Source: Gryllotalpicola ginsengisoli DSM 22003 (GTDB taxonomy: Bacteria > Actinomycetota > Actinomycetes > Actinomycetales > Microbacteriaceae). From it: DNA of 64,000 bases. Within the stretch, counting starts at the first letter, position 1. Every line of letters starts with the position of its first letter. The stretch is taken from positions 124,001-188,000 of the forward strand of contig NZ_AULK01000001.1 in NCBI RefSeq assembly GCF_000419445.1, in the 5' to 3' direction. Position numbers and translations under genes: made by a program. A model generated the notes under the pieces. It did no database searches, had not been told where the DNA came from, and saw nothing but the letters and a program-made list of their open reading frames with translations. This document shows, one piece after another, positions 1 through 8,355 of this stretch.

Positions 1-731
1 TCGAACGCGGCCTGAAGCCGGGCAGCACGCGCATCGTCGACGCGTCGGATCTCTTCGAGGAACAGCCGCGTGAGTTGGCGCCGACTGGAGTCGAGCTCGG
101 CGCGGTTCACGTGTGCCGCTCTGCTGGACTCCAGTTGCGATAGATCGCCGTCCGGCAATCGATCGACTCCGCGACCATGCCAATACGACAACCCGTTACG
201 GATGCACATCAGGGCTACGACCGTGTCGCGCAGCTCGTCGAGCATGATCGTCGCCTGCCAGAGCGTCCCCCGCGCCACCGCGGATCGTGCGTGCAGCACA
301 TACAGCCAGCCCATGCCGATGATGCGGTCCGGATCAGGAGGCGCCGGCTCCGTCGCCGTCGCGGGCGTGCCGAAGAGCAGCCGGAACGGAGCCTCGGTCG
401 CCCGGAACTGCTCGAACGGCCAGAACGACAGATCGATCTGCAGAGACGACTCGAGGAGGAAGACGCGGTAGCGCACCCCGACGGCGAATACGTCGAATGT
501 GTCGGCGACCGGGCTGAGGGTGCTGAGGTAGCCGGTCCACTCGCGTACGGTCGTGGCTTCGTCCGTGTCGGGAGCCAGCTGCAGCACGAGGTCGATGTCG
601 GACCACTCGTCTTCTGCGTCGCGCGCGGCCGAGCCCACCAGCGCGGCCGCGGCGATGGCCGGATCCTCCCTGGCCCGGTCGATCAGAGCGGTCCGGATTG
701 CTTGGCGTTCGGCAGGATCGAACACGGTCAC
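1..731 (-). CDS. Nucleotidyltransferase-domain protein (C-terminus cut by window edge)
   Basis: The minus-strand reading frame is open from a GTG at 731 to the window edge, about 243 codons. Near the N-terminus (residues 33-48) it carries GSAAR followed by SDIDL, the Gly-Ser and Asp-x-Asp pattern of the DNA polymerase beta-like nucleotidyltransferase fold also used by aminoglycoside adenylyltransferases. The rest, including an FDVFAV stretch and an acidic helical tail, fits a streptomycin-adenylyltransferase-like protein, but substrate cannot be read from sequence. The start was chosen because GTGA at 728-731 makes a 4-bp overlap with the stop of the UvrA-like gene upstream, implying translational coupling. 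The second half uses more AT-rich codons than its neighbours. Alternative: a toxin-antitoxin type nucleotidyltransferase. Confidence 0.75.
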   Translation of the reverse strand, partial: MTVFDPAERQAIRTALIDRAREDPAIAAAALVGSAARDAEDEWSDIDLVLQLAPDTDEATTVREWTGYLSTLSPVADTFDVFAVGVRYRVFLLESSLQIDLSFWPFEQFRATEAPFRLLFGTPATATEPAPPDPDRIIGMGWLYVLHARSAVARGTLWQATIMLDELRDTVVALMCIRNGLSYWHGRGVDRLPDGDLSQLESSRAAHVNRAELDSSRRQLTRLFLEEIRRVDDARAARLQAAF

Positions 732-3073
732 GCCCCCACGTACTCCGCCAGGTGCTGGCCGGTGAGCGTCGAGCGCGCCGCCACGAGATCGGCGGGCGTC
801 CCCTCGAAGACCACGCGGCCGCCGTCGTGGCCTGCACCCGGCCCCAGATCGATGATCCAGTCGGCGTGCGCCATGACGGCCTGATGGTGCTCGATGACGA
901 TCACCGACTTCCCACCGTCGACGAGACGGTCGAGCAGGCCGAGCAGCTGCTCGACGTCGGCGAGGTGCAGGCCCGCGGTCGGCTCGTCGAGCACGTACAC
1001 GCCGCCCTCCTCGGCCATGTGCACGGCGAGCTTCAGGCGCTGCCGCTCCCCGCCCGACAGGGTCGTCAGCGGCTGACCGATCTTGACATAACCCAGACCC
1101 ACGTCCTCCAGCCGACGCAGGATCGTCGCCGCGGCGGGCGTCTTGGCCTCACCGGCGGAGAACAGCGCGTGCGCCTCGGCGACCGACAGATCGAGCACCT
1201 GGGCGATGTCGAGGCCGCCGAGCTTGTAGTCGAGCACCGCGGGCTGGAAGCGCTTGCCGCCGCAGTCCTCGCACGGCGTCGCCACGGTCTCCATGAAGCC
1301 GAGCTCCGTGTAGATCACCCCGTTGCCGTTGCAGGTCGGGCACGCGCCCTCCGAGTTGGCGGAGAACAGCGCGGGCTTGACCCCGTTGGCCTTCGCGAAC
1401 GCCTTGCGGATCGGCTCGAGCAGACCCGTGTAGGTCGCCGGGTTGCTGCGGCGCGACCCCTTGATGGCGCTCTGGTCGACGGTCACGACCCCCTCGCGCG
1501 GCGATACCGAGCCGCGGATGAGCGAGCTCTTGCCCGACCCGGCGACCCCGGTGATCACGACGAGCACGCCGAGCGGGATGTCGACGTCGACGTGCTGCAG
1601 GTTGTGCGCATCCGCCCCTCTCACCTCGATCGCGCCGCGCGGCGAACGGATGCTTCGCTTCAATGCCGCCCGATCGCTCAGGTGCCGCCCGGTGAGCGTG
1701 TCGCTCGCCCGCAGCCCCTCGACCGTGCCCTGGAAGGTCACCTCTCCCCCAGCCGCTCCCGCGCCCGGCCCCAGGTCGACGACGTGGTCGGCGATCTCGA
1801 TGGTCTCGGGCTTGTGCTCGACCACGAGCACCGTGTTGCCCTTGTCGCGCAGGCGCAGCAGCAGCCCGTTCATCCGCTGGATGTCGTGCGGGTGCAGCCC
1901 GACGGTCGGCTCGTCGAAGACGTAGGTGATGTCGGTGAGGGCCGAGCCGAGGTGGCGCAGCATCTTGATGCGCTGCGACTCGCCGCCCGACAGCGTGCCG
2001 GAGGGACGGTCGAGGCTCAGGTAGCCGAGACCGAGCTCGACGAAGGCATCGAGGTTCTCCCCCAGCGCGCGCACGAGCGGCGCCACCCCGGGCGCCTTCA
2101 GGCCCCGCACCCACTCGGCGAGGTCGGTGATCTGCATGGCGCACACGTCGGCGATGTTCTTGCCGTCGATCTTCGACGAGCGCGCCGACTCGCTGAGGCG
2201 CGTTCCGCCGCACACGGGGCACGCCGTGAACGTCGCCACCCGCTCGACGAAGGCGCGGATGTGCGGCTGCAGCGAGGCGACGTCCTTGGAGAGCATGGAC
2301 TTCTGGATGCGCGGGATGAGGCCCTCGTAGGTCTGGTTGATGCCTGCGATCTTCATGCGCACGGGCTCGTGGTAGAGGAAGTCCTGCCGCTCGGCATCGG
2401 TGAACCGCCCGATCGGCTTGGCCGGGTCGAAGAAGCCGGACTCGGCGTAGAGCCGCGAGTTCCACCCTCCCCCGCTGTAGCCGGGCACGAGGATGCCGCC
2501 GTCGAGGATCGACTTGGACTCGTCGATCACCTGGGTCAGGTCGAGGTCGGAGACCGTGCCGCGGCCCTCGCACTCCGGGCACATGCCGCCGTAGTACACG
2601 GCATTGCGGACCACCTGCTTCTCGCCGGTGGACGAGGTCATGACACCGCTGGCGGTGCGCTGCGGCACGTTGAAGGAGAACGCGGTGGGCGGGCCGATGC
2701 GCGGCTCGCCGAGCCGGCTGAACAGCACGCGCAGGATGGCGTTGGCGTCGGTCACGGTGCCGACGGTGGACCTGGGGTTGGCGCCGAGGCGCTCCTGGTC
2801 GACGAGGATCGCGGTGGTGAGGCCTTCGAGCCGGTCGACGTCGGGCCGGGCGAGCGTCGGCATGAAGCCCTGCACGAACGCGCTGTAGGTCTCGTTGATC
2901 ATCCGCTGCGACTCCGCGGCGATCGTGTCGAAGACCAGCGAGCTCTTGCCCGAGCCCGACACCCCGGTGAACACCGTGAGCCTGCGCTTCGGGATCTCGA
3001 GGCTGACGTTCTTGAGGTTGTTCTCGCGCGCGCCCTGCACGCGGATGACGTCATGGCTGTCGGCGGCACTCAT
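728..3073 (-). CDS. UvrA-like ABC ATPase without UvrB-binding domain (UvrA2/DrrC type)
   Basis: 781 residues, against about 950 for housekeeping UvrA. Walker [10 protein letters not shown] lies at residues 37-45, a second Walker A (GVAGSGKSS) starts the second half, and signatures LSGGESQR and LSGGERQR are both present. Zinc-binding Cys clusters CPECEG, CPVCGG and CPTCNGNG are visible. After LFSRLGEP the chain goes straight to the FSFN segment before CPECEG, so the UvrB-binding domain of true UvrA is missing. This architecture is that of UvrA2 and of DrrC-type drug resistance proteins, which bind DNA and protect against intercalators or adducts. The gene is translationally coupled to a nucleotidyltransferase gene and is probably transcribed leaderless from a TAGCCT box 6 nt before its ATG. 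Confidence 0.9.
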   Translation of the reverse strand: MSAADSHDVIRVQGARENNLKNVSLEIPKRRLTVFTGVSGSGKSSLVFDTIAAESQRMINETYSAFVQGFMPTLARPDVDRLEGLTTAILVDQERLGANPRSTVGTVTDANAILRVLFSRLGEPRIGPPTAFSFNVPQRTASGVMTSSTGEKQVVRNAVYYGGMCPECEGRGTVSDLDLTQVIDESKSILDGGILVPGYSGGGWNSRLYAESGFFDPAKPIGRFTDAERQDFLYHEPVRMKIAGINQTYEGLIPRIQKSMLSKDVASLQPHIRAFVERVATFTACPVCGGTRLSESARSSKIDGKNIADVCAMQITDLAEWVRGLKAPGVAPLVRALGENLDAFVELGLGYLSLDRPSGTLSGGESQRIKMLRHLGSALTDITYVFDEPTVGLHPHDIQRMNGLLLRLRDKGNTVLVVEHKPETIEIADHVVDLGPGAGAAGGEVTFQGTVEGLRASDTLTGRHLSDRAALKRSIRSPRGAIEVRGADAHNLQHVDVDIPLGVLVVITGVAGSGKSSLIRGSVSPREGVVTVDQSAIKGSRRSNPATYTGLLEPIRKAFAKANGVKPALFSANSEGACPTCNGNGVIYTELGFMETVATPCEDCGGKRFQPAVLDYKLGGLDIAQVLDLSVAEAHALFSAGEAKTPAAATILRRLEDVGLGYVKIGQPLTTLSGGERQRLKLAVHMAEEGGVYVLDEPTAGLHLADVEQLLGLLDRLVDGGKSVIVIEHHQAVMAHADWIIDLGPGAGHDGGRVVFEGTPADLVAARSTLTGQHLAEYVGA

Positions 3074-3079
3074 GCCGCC

Positions 3080-3085
3080 AGGCTA
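3080..3085 (-). promoter_or_regulatory. -10 box of UvrA-like gene (leaderless)
   Basis: TAGCCT on the minus strand ends 6 nt before the ATG at 3073, which places the transcription start on the start codon. No Shine-Dalgarno sequence is seen. Confidence 0.55.
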
Positions 3086-3123
3086 GCGGCGGGCGGGGCA
3101 TGGCGGGCGGGCAGCCGCGGCAG

Positions 3124-3129
3124 TAGCCT
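3124..3129 (+). promoter_or_regulatory. -10 box of pterin dehydratase-VOC gene (leaderless)
   Basis: TAGCCT lies 7 nt before the ATG at 3137 with no Shine-Dalgarno sequence. It is divergent from the UvrA-like promoter 39 bp away. Confidence 0.5.
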
Positions 3130-3136
3130 CGGCCGC

Positions 3137-3802
3137 ATGGTCGAAGCCATCTCACCGCAGCGGTTCCACTCCTCCCCCGGCGTCGAGGACTGGCGGGTCG
3201 TCTTCGGCGGCGCGTCCGCCTACTTCGCCACCGGATCGTTCGCCGTCGGCGCCCAGCTGGTCGCCAAGATCGCCGAGCTGGCGGATGCGGCGAACCATCA
3301 CCCCGACGTCGATCTGCGCTACCCCGGGGTGCTCGTGCGCCTGACCACGCACGAGGTGATGCCCGAGGCGCTGCTGAGCGACCGCGACGCGGCGCTCGCC
3401 GCGCAGATCTCGGAGGCGGCACGGGAGCTCGGCGTCGCCACCGACCCGACCAAGGTGCAGACGTTCCAGCTCACCATCGACGCGCTCGACATCGAGAAGG
3501 TCCGACCGTTCTGGGCGGCCGTGCTCGGCTACACGGAGCGCGGCGACGGCGACGTGGTGGACCCGGGGGCATTCGCGCCGGGCATCTCGTTCCAGCAGAT
3601 GGACGGGCCGCGGCCCCAGCGGAACCGCATCCACGTCGACGTCTCCGTTCCCGCGCAGCTGGCGCAGGCGCGGGTGGATGCCGCGCTGGCGGCCGGCGGC
3701 AGCCTCGTGACCGACGCGCACGCGCCGTACTGGTGGACCCTCGCCGACCCCGAGGGCAACGAGGTCGACGTGGCGCCGTGGATGGACTCCTGGACCGGCT
3801 GA
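3137..3802 (+). CDS. Pterin-4a-carbinolamine dehydratase fused to a VOC (glyoxalase-like) domain
   Basis: 221 residues. The N-terminal ~100 residues match 4a-hydroxytetrahydrobiopterin dehydratase: NHHPDVDLRY (HH at 54-55) followed by RLTTHE supplies the conserved His-His-Pro and Thr-His active-site pattern. Residues ~108-221 (TFQLTIDALD to EGNEVDVAP) look like one vicinal-oxygen-chelate module with the usual PEGNE ending. The dehydratase recycles oxidised pterin cofactor; the VOC partner has no assignable substrate. This two-domain arrangement is found in actinobacteria, whose members often lack aromatic amino acid hydroxylases, so the role may be other than Phe hydroxylation. The ATG at 3137 follows a leaderless-type promoter; a longer frame upstream is antisense to the UvrA-like gene and was rejected. 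Confidence 0.85.
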   Translation: MVEAISPQRFHSSPGVEDWRVVFGGASAYFATGSFAVGAQLVAKIAELADAANHHPDVDLRYPGVLVRLTTHEVMPEALLSDRDAALAAQISEAARELGVATDPTKVQTFQLTIDALDIEKVRPFWAAVLGYTERGDGDVVDPGAFAPGISFQQMDGPRPQRNRIHVDVSVPAQLAQARVDAALAAGGSLVTDAHAPYWWTLADPEGNEVDVAPWMDSWTG

Positions 3803-3830
3803 GCGACCGCCGACGCTACCGGAAGGCCGC

Positions 3831-4430
3831 TCAGGCGTGGGGCTCGACGAGCTGGCGCGAGAGGTGGGCGCGCACGACGGCACCCATGTCGACCGCGCTG
3901 CCGAGCAGCAGCCACTGCGTGCGCAGCCCGTCGATGAGGGCGAGGAGCTCGCCGGCGGCGGTCGCCGGGTCGCACCCGGGCCGCAGCACGCCGGCGTCGT
4001 GGGCGCGCCGGTAGGTGCGGGTGACGACGTCGAGCCTCTGCCGGTACCGCTCGGCGAAATACCCGTGCGCCGGGTGCTCGGGATTCGTGGCGGCCTCGCC
4101 GACGAGCACCGTGAACAGTTCGACGGCGCTGCGATGGGCGGTGTTGTAGTCGACGAGGCCGACCATCGCCTCCAGCGCTCGGCAGGGGTCCTGGACCGAG
4201 TCCGGGTCCGGCAGGTCGTCGTCTCCGGCGCCGCCGCGGTCGAGGACCTCGTGCAGCAGGGCCTCCTTGTTGGGGAACTCGGCGTGCAGCTGGGCGTAGG
4301 TGACGCCCGCGAGCGCGGCGACGCGCACCATGGTCGCGCCGTTGTAGCCGGCGAGACGGAACGCCTCCGTCGCGGCGTCCAGGATCCGGCGGCGCATCGC
4401 GGTCATCGCCTGCGTGTCGGTCGCGTTCAC
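3831..4430 (-). CDS. TetR-family transcriptional regulator (downstream copy)
   Basis: 199 residues from a GTG at 4430 that overlaps the stop of the upstream TetR gene (GTGA, 4427-4430). The N-terminal helix-turn-helix is seen in RRRILDAATEAFRLAGYNG and the following AALAGVTYAQLHAEFPNKEAL. The C-terminal ligand-binding domain contains PAHGYFAERY and LIDGLRTQWLL, which are shared with the neighbouring copy. An in-frame start further upstream exists but would lie inside the neighbour, so the coupled GTG is preferred. Ligand and targets are unknown. Confidence 0.88.
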   Translation of the reverse strand: MNATDTQAMTAMRRRILDAATEAFRLAGYNGATMVRVAALAGVTYAQLHAEFPNKEALLHEVLDRGGAGDDDLPDPDSVQDPCRALEAMVGLVDYNTAHRSAVELFTVLVGEAATNPEHPAHGYFAERYRQRLDVVTRTYRRAHDAGVLRPGCDPATAAGELLALIDGLRTQWLLLGSAVDMGAVVRAHLSRQLVEPHA

Positions 4431-5026
4431 AGCACCTCCGTCACTTGATTCTGCAGGTGCGCGCGGAACGCGGCCACCATGTCGAGCGCGCCGTCCGAGA
4501 GCAGCCACTGCACCTGCAGGCCGTCCATCAGCGCCGTCAGCTGGATGGACGCACGCACGGGGTCGATCCCGGGCTTGAGAGTGCCCTCGGTCGCCGCGCG
4601 CCGGTAGGCGCGTTCGATGCCGCCGCGCAGCCTCTCGTAGCGCTCGACGAAGAAGTCGTGCGCGGGGTGGTCGGCCGCCGTGGCCTCGGCGGAGAGGATG
4701 ACGAACAGTTCGACGATGCGCCGGCGGGTGGCGTTCAGCACGACGAGGCCGAGCAGTTGCCGCAGCGCCTGGATGCCGCTGTGCCGGTCGAGCTGTATGC
4801 GCTCGTCATCGATCTCGTCGCGGTGCTCGAGCACCGCGGTCAGCAGCTCCTCCTTGTCGCGGAAGATGCGCGAGACGGCACCGGTCGACAGTCCGGAGAG
4901 CTCCGCGATCTTGCGCATCGACGCCGACCGGAAGCCGACCTCGCTGAACACGAGCGTCGCGCTGTCGATGATCTCGAAGCGCCGCTCGTCGGCAGCGGTC
5001 GTCTGCCTCGGTTCGCGCAGCCTCAC
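4427..5026 (-). CDS. TetR-family transcriptional regulator (upstream copy)
   Basis: 199 residues from GTG at 5026. The helix-turn-helix region reads FEIIDSATLVFSEVGFRSA then IAELSGLSTGAVSRIFRDKEEL. The C-terminal half (PAHDFFVERY, LMDGLQVQWLL, FRAHLQNQV) aligns well with the adjacent downstream copy, so the two are tandem paralogues of identical length. The N-terminal DNA-recognition regions differ much more than the C-terminal halves. They form a coupled two-gene unit; the nearest upstream gene on the same strand is the S9 peptidase, 26 bp away, so all could be co-transcribed. Confidence 0.88.
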   Translation of the reverse strand: MRLREPRQTTAADERRFEIIDSATLVFSEVGFRSASMRKIAELSGLSTGAVSRIFRDKEELLTAVLEHRDEIDDERIQLDRHSGIQALRQLLGLVVLNATRRRIVELFVILSAEATAADHPAHDFFVERYERLRGGIERAYRRAATEGTLKPGIDPVRASIQLTALMDGLQVQWLLSDGALDMVAAFRAHLQNQVTEVL

Positions 5027-5051
5027 GCCCTCAGATGTACACCGTGCCCGG

Positions 5052-7052
5052 TCAGACCGGAAGACGCGCGCGCCACCAGTCCAGCATCACGTCGAAGCGC
5101 TGCACCCGGTGCCGGGGGCGCCCGCCGCGGCTCAGCTCGTGGTTCTCACCGGGGAAGACGACCAGCTCGGTCTCCACGCCGTTCTTCTTCAGCGAGTGGT
5201 AGTAGCGCTCGGCCTGACCCAGCGGGCAGCGCAGATCCTGCTCCGAGTGCAGCACGAGCGTCGGCGTGGTCACCTGGCCGACCTTCGCCTGCGGGCTCTG
5301 CTCGGCGATGCGCTCCGGGTCCTCCCCCACGTACTCGGCGCCGAAGAACGACCCGATGTCGCTCGTGCCCTCGAAGTACGCGGGGTCGAGGAAGCCGCGC
5401 TCGACGATCGCGCCCTTCCAGCGGTGGTCGTGCGCGATGGTCCACGCGGTCAGGTAGCCGCCGTAGGAGCCGCCCATGATTCCCACCCGTGACCCGTCGA
5501 GCCGGCTGTCTGCGGCGACCGCGCCGTCGAGGAACGCGAGCACGTCGTCGAGGTCGACGGTGCCCATGGCGTGACGGATGGCCCGGCCGTGCTCCTGCCC
5601 GTAGCTGCGGGAGCCGCGCGGGTTGCAGTACACCACCGCGTAGCCGGCGCCGGCGAACACCTGCGTCTCGTCGAAGGCGTGCACGCCGTACTCGGCGAAC
5701 GGGCCGCCGTGGATCATCAGCAGCACCGGGTGCGGGCCCTCGCCCTCGGGAACCGCCACCCAGCCGTGCACCGGGTAGCGGTCCTTGCTCGGCACGGTGA
5801 GCTCGGTCGGCAGCACCATGCCGGCCTCGCGCACGGCGGCGGAGAAGTCGGTGAGGGTGCGCAGCGAGCCGGGCTCCACGACGGCGACGTCGCCGAAGGT
5901 CTGCGGGTCCTGGTAGGAGACGACGATGCTCGCGCCGGCCGCGTCGACACCGGTCACCTCGAGATCCCCCTCGGTCAGGGCGGTGACGGCGCCGGCCGCG
6001 TCGATGTGCAGCAGCTGGTGGGTGCCGCGCCGGGACTCGATGACGAGAGCGGACCCGTCGCCGCGCGGCACGATCGTGCCATACATGCCGCCGCCGCCGA
6101 TGTCGTAGGCGTCGGGGTCGGTCAGGCGGCGCGGTGCGACACCCGGCTCGTCGATGACGTAGAGGGACGAGTTGCGGCCCACGAAGTCGGTGCCGCTCTC
6201 CCCCACCTCGCCGGCGAGGAAGAACAGCCGGCCGTCGGGTGCGTACTCGACCGCGTCGATGGAGAAGTCACCGTGCTGCAGCGTCGCGTCGACCGCCTCG
6301 CCGCCCGCGACGGGCACGAGCAGCACGCTCGAGCGCAGGTCGGTGTCGCGGGTCTCGTGCACGGCGGCGACGACGGCGAGCGTGCCGCCGTCGGGCGAGA
6401 AGGAGAAGTCGCCGTGGTCGACGGGCGCGCTGGTCACCTGACGCGGCTCGGCCACCGCGGGGCGCGGCTCGGCCGGGCCGTCCACGGATGCGACGGGCTG
6501 CACGATCGGCTCGGCCTGCACGTCGGGCACCGGAACCACGAAGACGTGGTTCGGCCGGTCGCGGTAGTAGCCGAGGCCGTTGGCGGTGCGGCGGAAGGTG
6601 TCGAAGCGGCGCGGCGGCTCGGCATCCGCCCCCACGCCCTCGACCGTGCCGTACCGGCCCTGCTCGGGCTCGCGGCTCGAGAACGCGAGGGTCGTGCCGT
6701 CCGGCGCCCAGGCGAAGGCGCCCACGCCGAGCTTGCGGTCGGTGACCTGCACCGGTTCCCCGCCGCCGGCGTCGACGACGTACAGCTGCGCCGGGCCCTG
6801 CGGCTGTGCGCGCAGGAATGCGATCAGCGTGCCGTCGGGCGAGTACTGCGGGGCGGTGTCGCGGAAGCCGCGGGTGAGGCGGAACGCGCCGCCCGCGTGC
6901 GCGCCGAGCGGCACGATCCACAACTGCCCGACGTAGGAGTCGGCGTCGAGGTCGGGGCGGGTGACCGAGACGACGGCGACCGAGCCGCGCGGATGCACGG
7001 ACGGCTGCGAGACGGAGTTCAGCAGGGGCAGATCGGCGGGCTTCACGCTCAC
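5052..7052 (-). CDS. S9-family prolyl oligopeptidase-like serine peptidase
   Basis: 666 residues. The N-terminal ~400 residues contain repeated WD/beta-propeller-like strands (APDGTTLAFSS, SPDGGTLAVVA, APDGRLFFLAG), and the C-terminal alpha/beta-hydrolase domain has the nucleophile motif GGSYGGY, an Asp in SEQDLRCP and the catalytic His in GENHELSRGG. This is the layout of dipeptidyl/acylaminoacyl peptidases of family S9. No signal peptide is visible, so it is probably cytoplasmic and trims short peptides. The GTG start at 7052 overlaps the SDR stop by 4 bp (GTGA), indicating coupling to the upstream gene. Confidence 0.93.
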   Translation of the reverse strand: MSVKPADLPLLNSVSQPSVHPRGSVAVVSVTRPDLDADSYVGQLWIVPLGAHAGGAFRLTRGFRDTAPQYSPDGTLIAFLRAQPQGPAQLYVVDAGGGEPVQVTDRKLGVGAFAWAPDGTTLAFSSREPEQGRYGTVEGVGADAEPPRRFDTFRRTANGLGYYRDRPNHVFVVPVPDVQAEPIVQPVASVDGPAEPRPAVAEPRQVTSAPVDHGDFSFSPDGGTLAVVAAVHETRDTDLRSSVLLVPVAGGEAVDATLQHGDFSIDAVEYAPDGRLFFLAGEVGESGTDFVGRNSSLYVIDEPGVAPRRLTDPDAYDIGGGGMYGTIVPRGDGSALVIESRRGTHQLLHIDAAGAVTALTEGDLEVTGVDAAGASIVVSYQDPQTFGDVAVVEPGSLRTLTDFSAAVREAGMVLPTELTVPSKDRYPVHGWVAVPEGEGPHPVLLMIHGGPFAEYGVHAFDETQVFAGAGYAVVYCNPRGSRSYGQEHGRAIRHAMGTVDLDDVLAFLDGAVAADSRLDGSRVGIMGGSYGGYLTAWTIAHDHRWKGAIVERGFLDPAYFEGTSDIGSFFGAEYVGEDPERIAEQSPQAKVGQVTTPTLVLHSEQDLRCPLGQAERYYHSLKKNGVETELVVFPGENHELSRGGRPRHRVQRFDVMLDWWRARLPV

Positions 7053-7813
7053 TCCTCGGTGAATTCGGAGGTGTCGCCGACCAATCGGGTGTGGTCGGCG
7101 GGGATCGGGTCGACGGCCGCCTGCGCCACCTCGGCGGCGAACTCGGCCACGTTGTACAGCTTGCCCGCCGACTTGCGCCGCTCGTCGATGGCGCCCGGGT
7201 TGAGCCGGTTCAGCAGGGTCGCGGTGATCGTTCCCTCGATCATGTCACCCGAGACGACGACGAAGCCGACGCCCTTGGCCTCGAGCGCAGGGATCAGCTC
7301 GCGCAGCGCGTCCTCCCCCGCGCGCTTGGAGCGGGCGACCGGCTCGTACTCGGGCATGGTCGGGGTGGTGCGGATGAAGTGCGCCTGGTGGCTCGTGACG
7401 AACACGACGCGCGCGCCCTCGCCGAGCAGCGGCAGCGCCGCGCTCAGCACGCTCACCTGCGCGTCGCGGTTGAGCTTGAGCGCGTAGTCCTCGCCCATGC
7501 CCGACTCCATGCCGCCGGAGGCGTTCAGCACGAGGATGTCGAGGCCGCCCCACTCCTGCCGTACGCGGTCGAACATGGCGGCGACGGATGCCTCGTCGGT
7601 GAGGTCCGCCCCGATCACGAGCGCCTGTGCGCCCTTCTCGGCCAGGGCGGCCTGCAGCTTCAGCGCCCGCGCCTCCTTGTTGCGGTAGTTGATGACGACC
7701 TTCGCGCCCGCCTCGGCGAAGTAGCCCACTGTGTCGGCGCCGATGCCCCGGCTCGACCCCGTCACGAGAGCCCGTTTTCCAGCGAGTGATCCGGGGGCGA
7801 GGGGGTTCGTCAC
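7049..7813 (-). CDS. Short-chain dehydrogenase/reductase with atypical active site
   Basis: 254 residues, Rossmann fold with TGSSRGIG at residues 18-25, DLTD at 70-73 and NASG at 97-100. Ser141 in TSHQAHF is at the expected catalytic serine position. The usual Tyr-x3-Lys is not present: Tyr156 is followed by the Lys of RSKRAGE only at 163, seven residues later, and the residue four before the Lys is Val159. It may be a divergent reductase or a non-classical member. Its start ATG is... read as GTG at 7813 with a good AAGGAG ribosome-binding site about 6 nt upstream. It is the first gene of a unit with the S9 peptidase. Confidence 0.85.
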   Translation of the reverse strand: MTNPLAPGSLAGKRALVTGSSRGIGADTVGYFAEAGAKVVINYRNKEARALKLQAALAEKGAQALVIGADLTDEASVAAMFDRVRQEWGGLDILVLNASGGMESGMGEDYALKLNRDAQVSVLSAALPLLGEGARVVFVTSHQAHFIRTTPTMPEYEPVARSKRAGEDALRELIPALEAKGVGFVVVSGDMIEGTITATLLNRLNPGAIDERRKSAGKLYNVAEFAAEVAQAAVDPIPADHTRLVGDTSEFTEE

Positions 7814-7874
7814 GTGTGCTCCTTGGTGCTGATGGGCCGAGAAAAAAGGGCCACCGCCGAGCCTAGCAAGCCAC

Positions 7875-7880
7875 TAAGGT
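7875..7880 (+). promoter_or_regulatory. -10 box of nfeD-like gene (leaderless)
   Basis: TAAGGT lies 7 nt upstream of the ATG at 7888; no Shine-Dalgarno sequence intervenes. Confidence 0.5.
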
Positions 7881-7887
7881 TGCCCCC

Positions 7888-8355
7888 ATGGGCGGGTACG
7901 AGTGGATCATCTGGGCGGGGCTCGTGATCCTCTTCGCCGTCATCGAGATGGTCGCCGGCGAGTTCACCTTCATGATGCTCGCCCTCGGCAGCCTCGCCGG
8001 GCTCGTCGCCGAGCTGGCCGGCGCGCCGTGGTGGCTCGCCTTCCTGATCGCCGCCGCCGTCGCCGTGCTCGGCATCTTCCTGCTGCGCCCGCCGCTGCTG
8101 CGGCGCCTGCGGCGGGGCGCCGACCCGGCCAAGAGCAACATCGACGCGATCATCGGCTCGACCGGGCGAGTCACGCTCGCCGTGACCGGCACGGGCGGCC
8201 AGGTGAAGCTCGTCAACGGCGAGACCTGGAGCGCCAGGCTCGCGCCGGACCATCCGGGGGATCTCGCGCCCGGCACCGAGGTGCGGGTGGTGGCCGTCGA
8301 CGGGGCATCCGTCGTCATCGAGGCGTCGCATGACGCCGTGAGGGGGAAGCAATGA
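7888..8355 (+). CDS. NfeD-family membrane protein
   Basis: 155 residues. Three hydrophobic segments occupy roughly residues 5-70 (WIIWAGLVILFAVIEMVAG, LALGSLAGLVAEL, WWLAFLIAAAVAVLGIFLL). The C-terminal ~80 residues form the soluble OB-fold NfeD domain (IGSTGRVTLAVTGTGGQVKL, then ARL and PGTEVRVVAVDGASVVIE). NfeD proteins pair with SPFH/stomatin proteins in membrane microdomain or protein quality-control functions. The stop overlaps the start of the SPFH gene (ATGA at 8352-8355), which supports a joint membrane complex. Confidence 0.92.
   Translation: MGGYEWIIWAGLVILFAVIEMVAGEFTFMMLALGSLAGLVAELAGAPWWLAFLIAAAVAVLGIFLLRPPLLRRLRRGADPAKSNIDAIIGSTGRVTLAVTGTGGQVKLVNGETWSARLAPDHPGDLAPGTEVRVVAVDGASVVIEASHDAVRGKQ

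Noticed and set aside
728-3073. Housekeeping uvrA
   Set aside because: Length is 781 instead of about 950 residues and the UvrB-binding domain is absent.
698-3136. Long plus-strand open frame (over 1000 codons together with the pterin dehydratase gene)
   Set aside because: It is antisense to the UvrA-like gene, shows only Arg/Gly/Asp-rich noise and no domain; only the part from 3137 is real.
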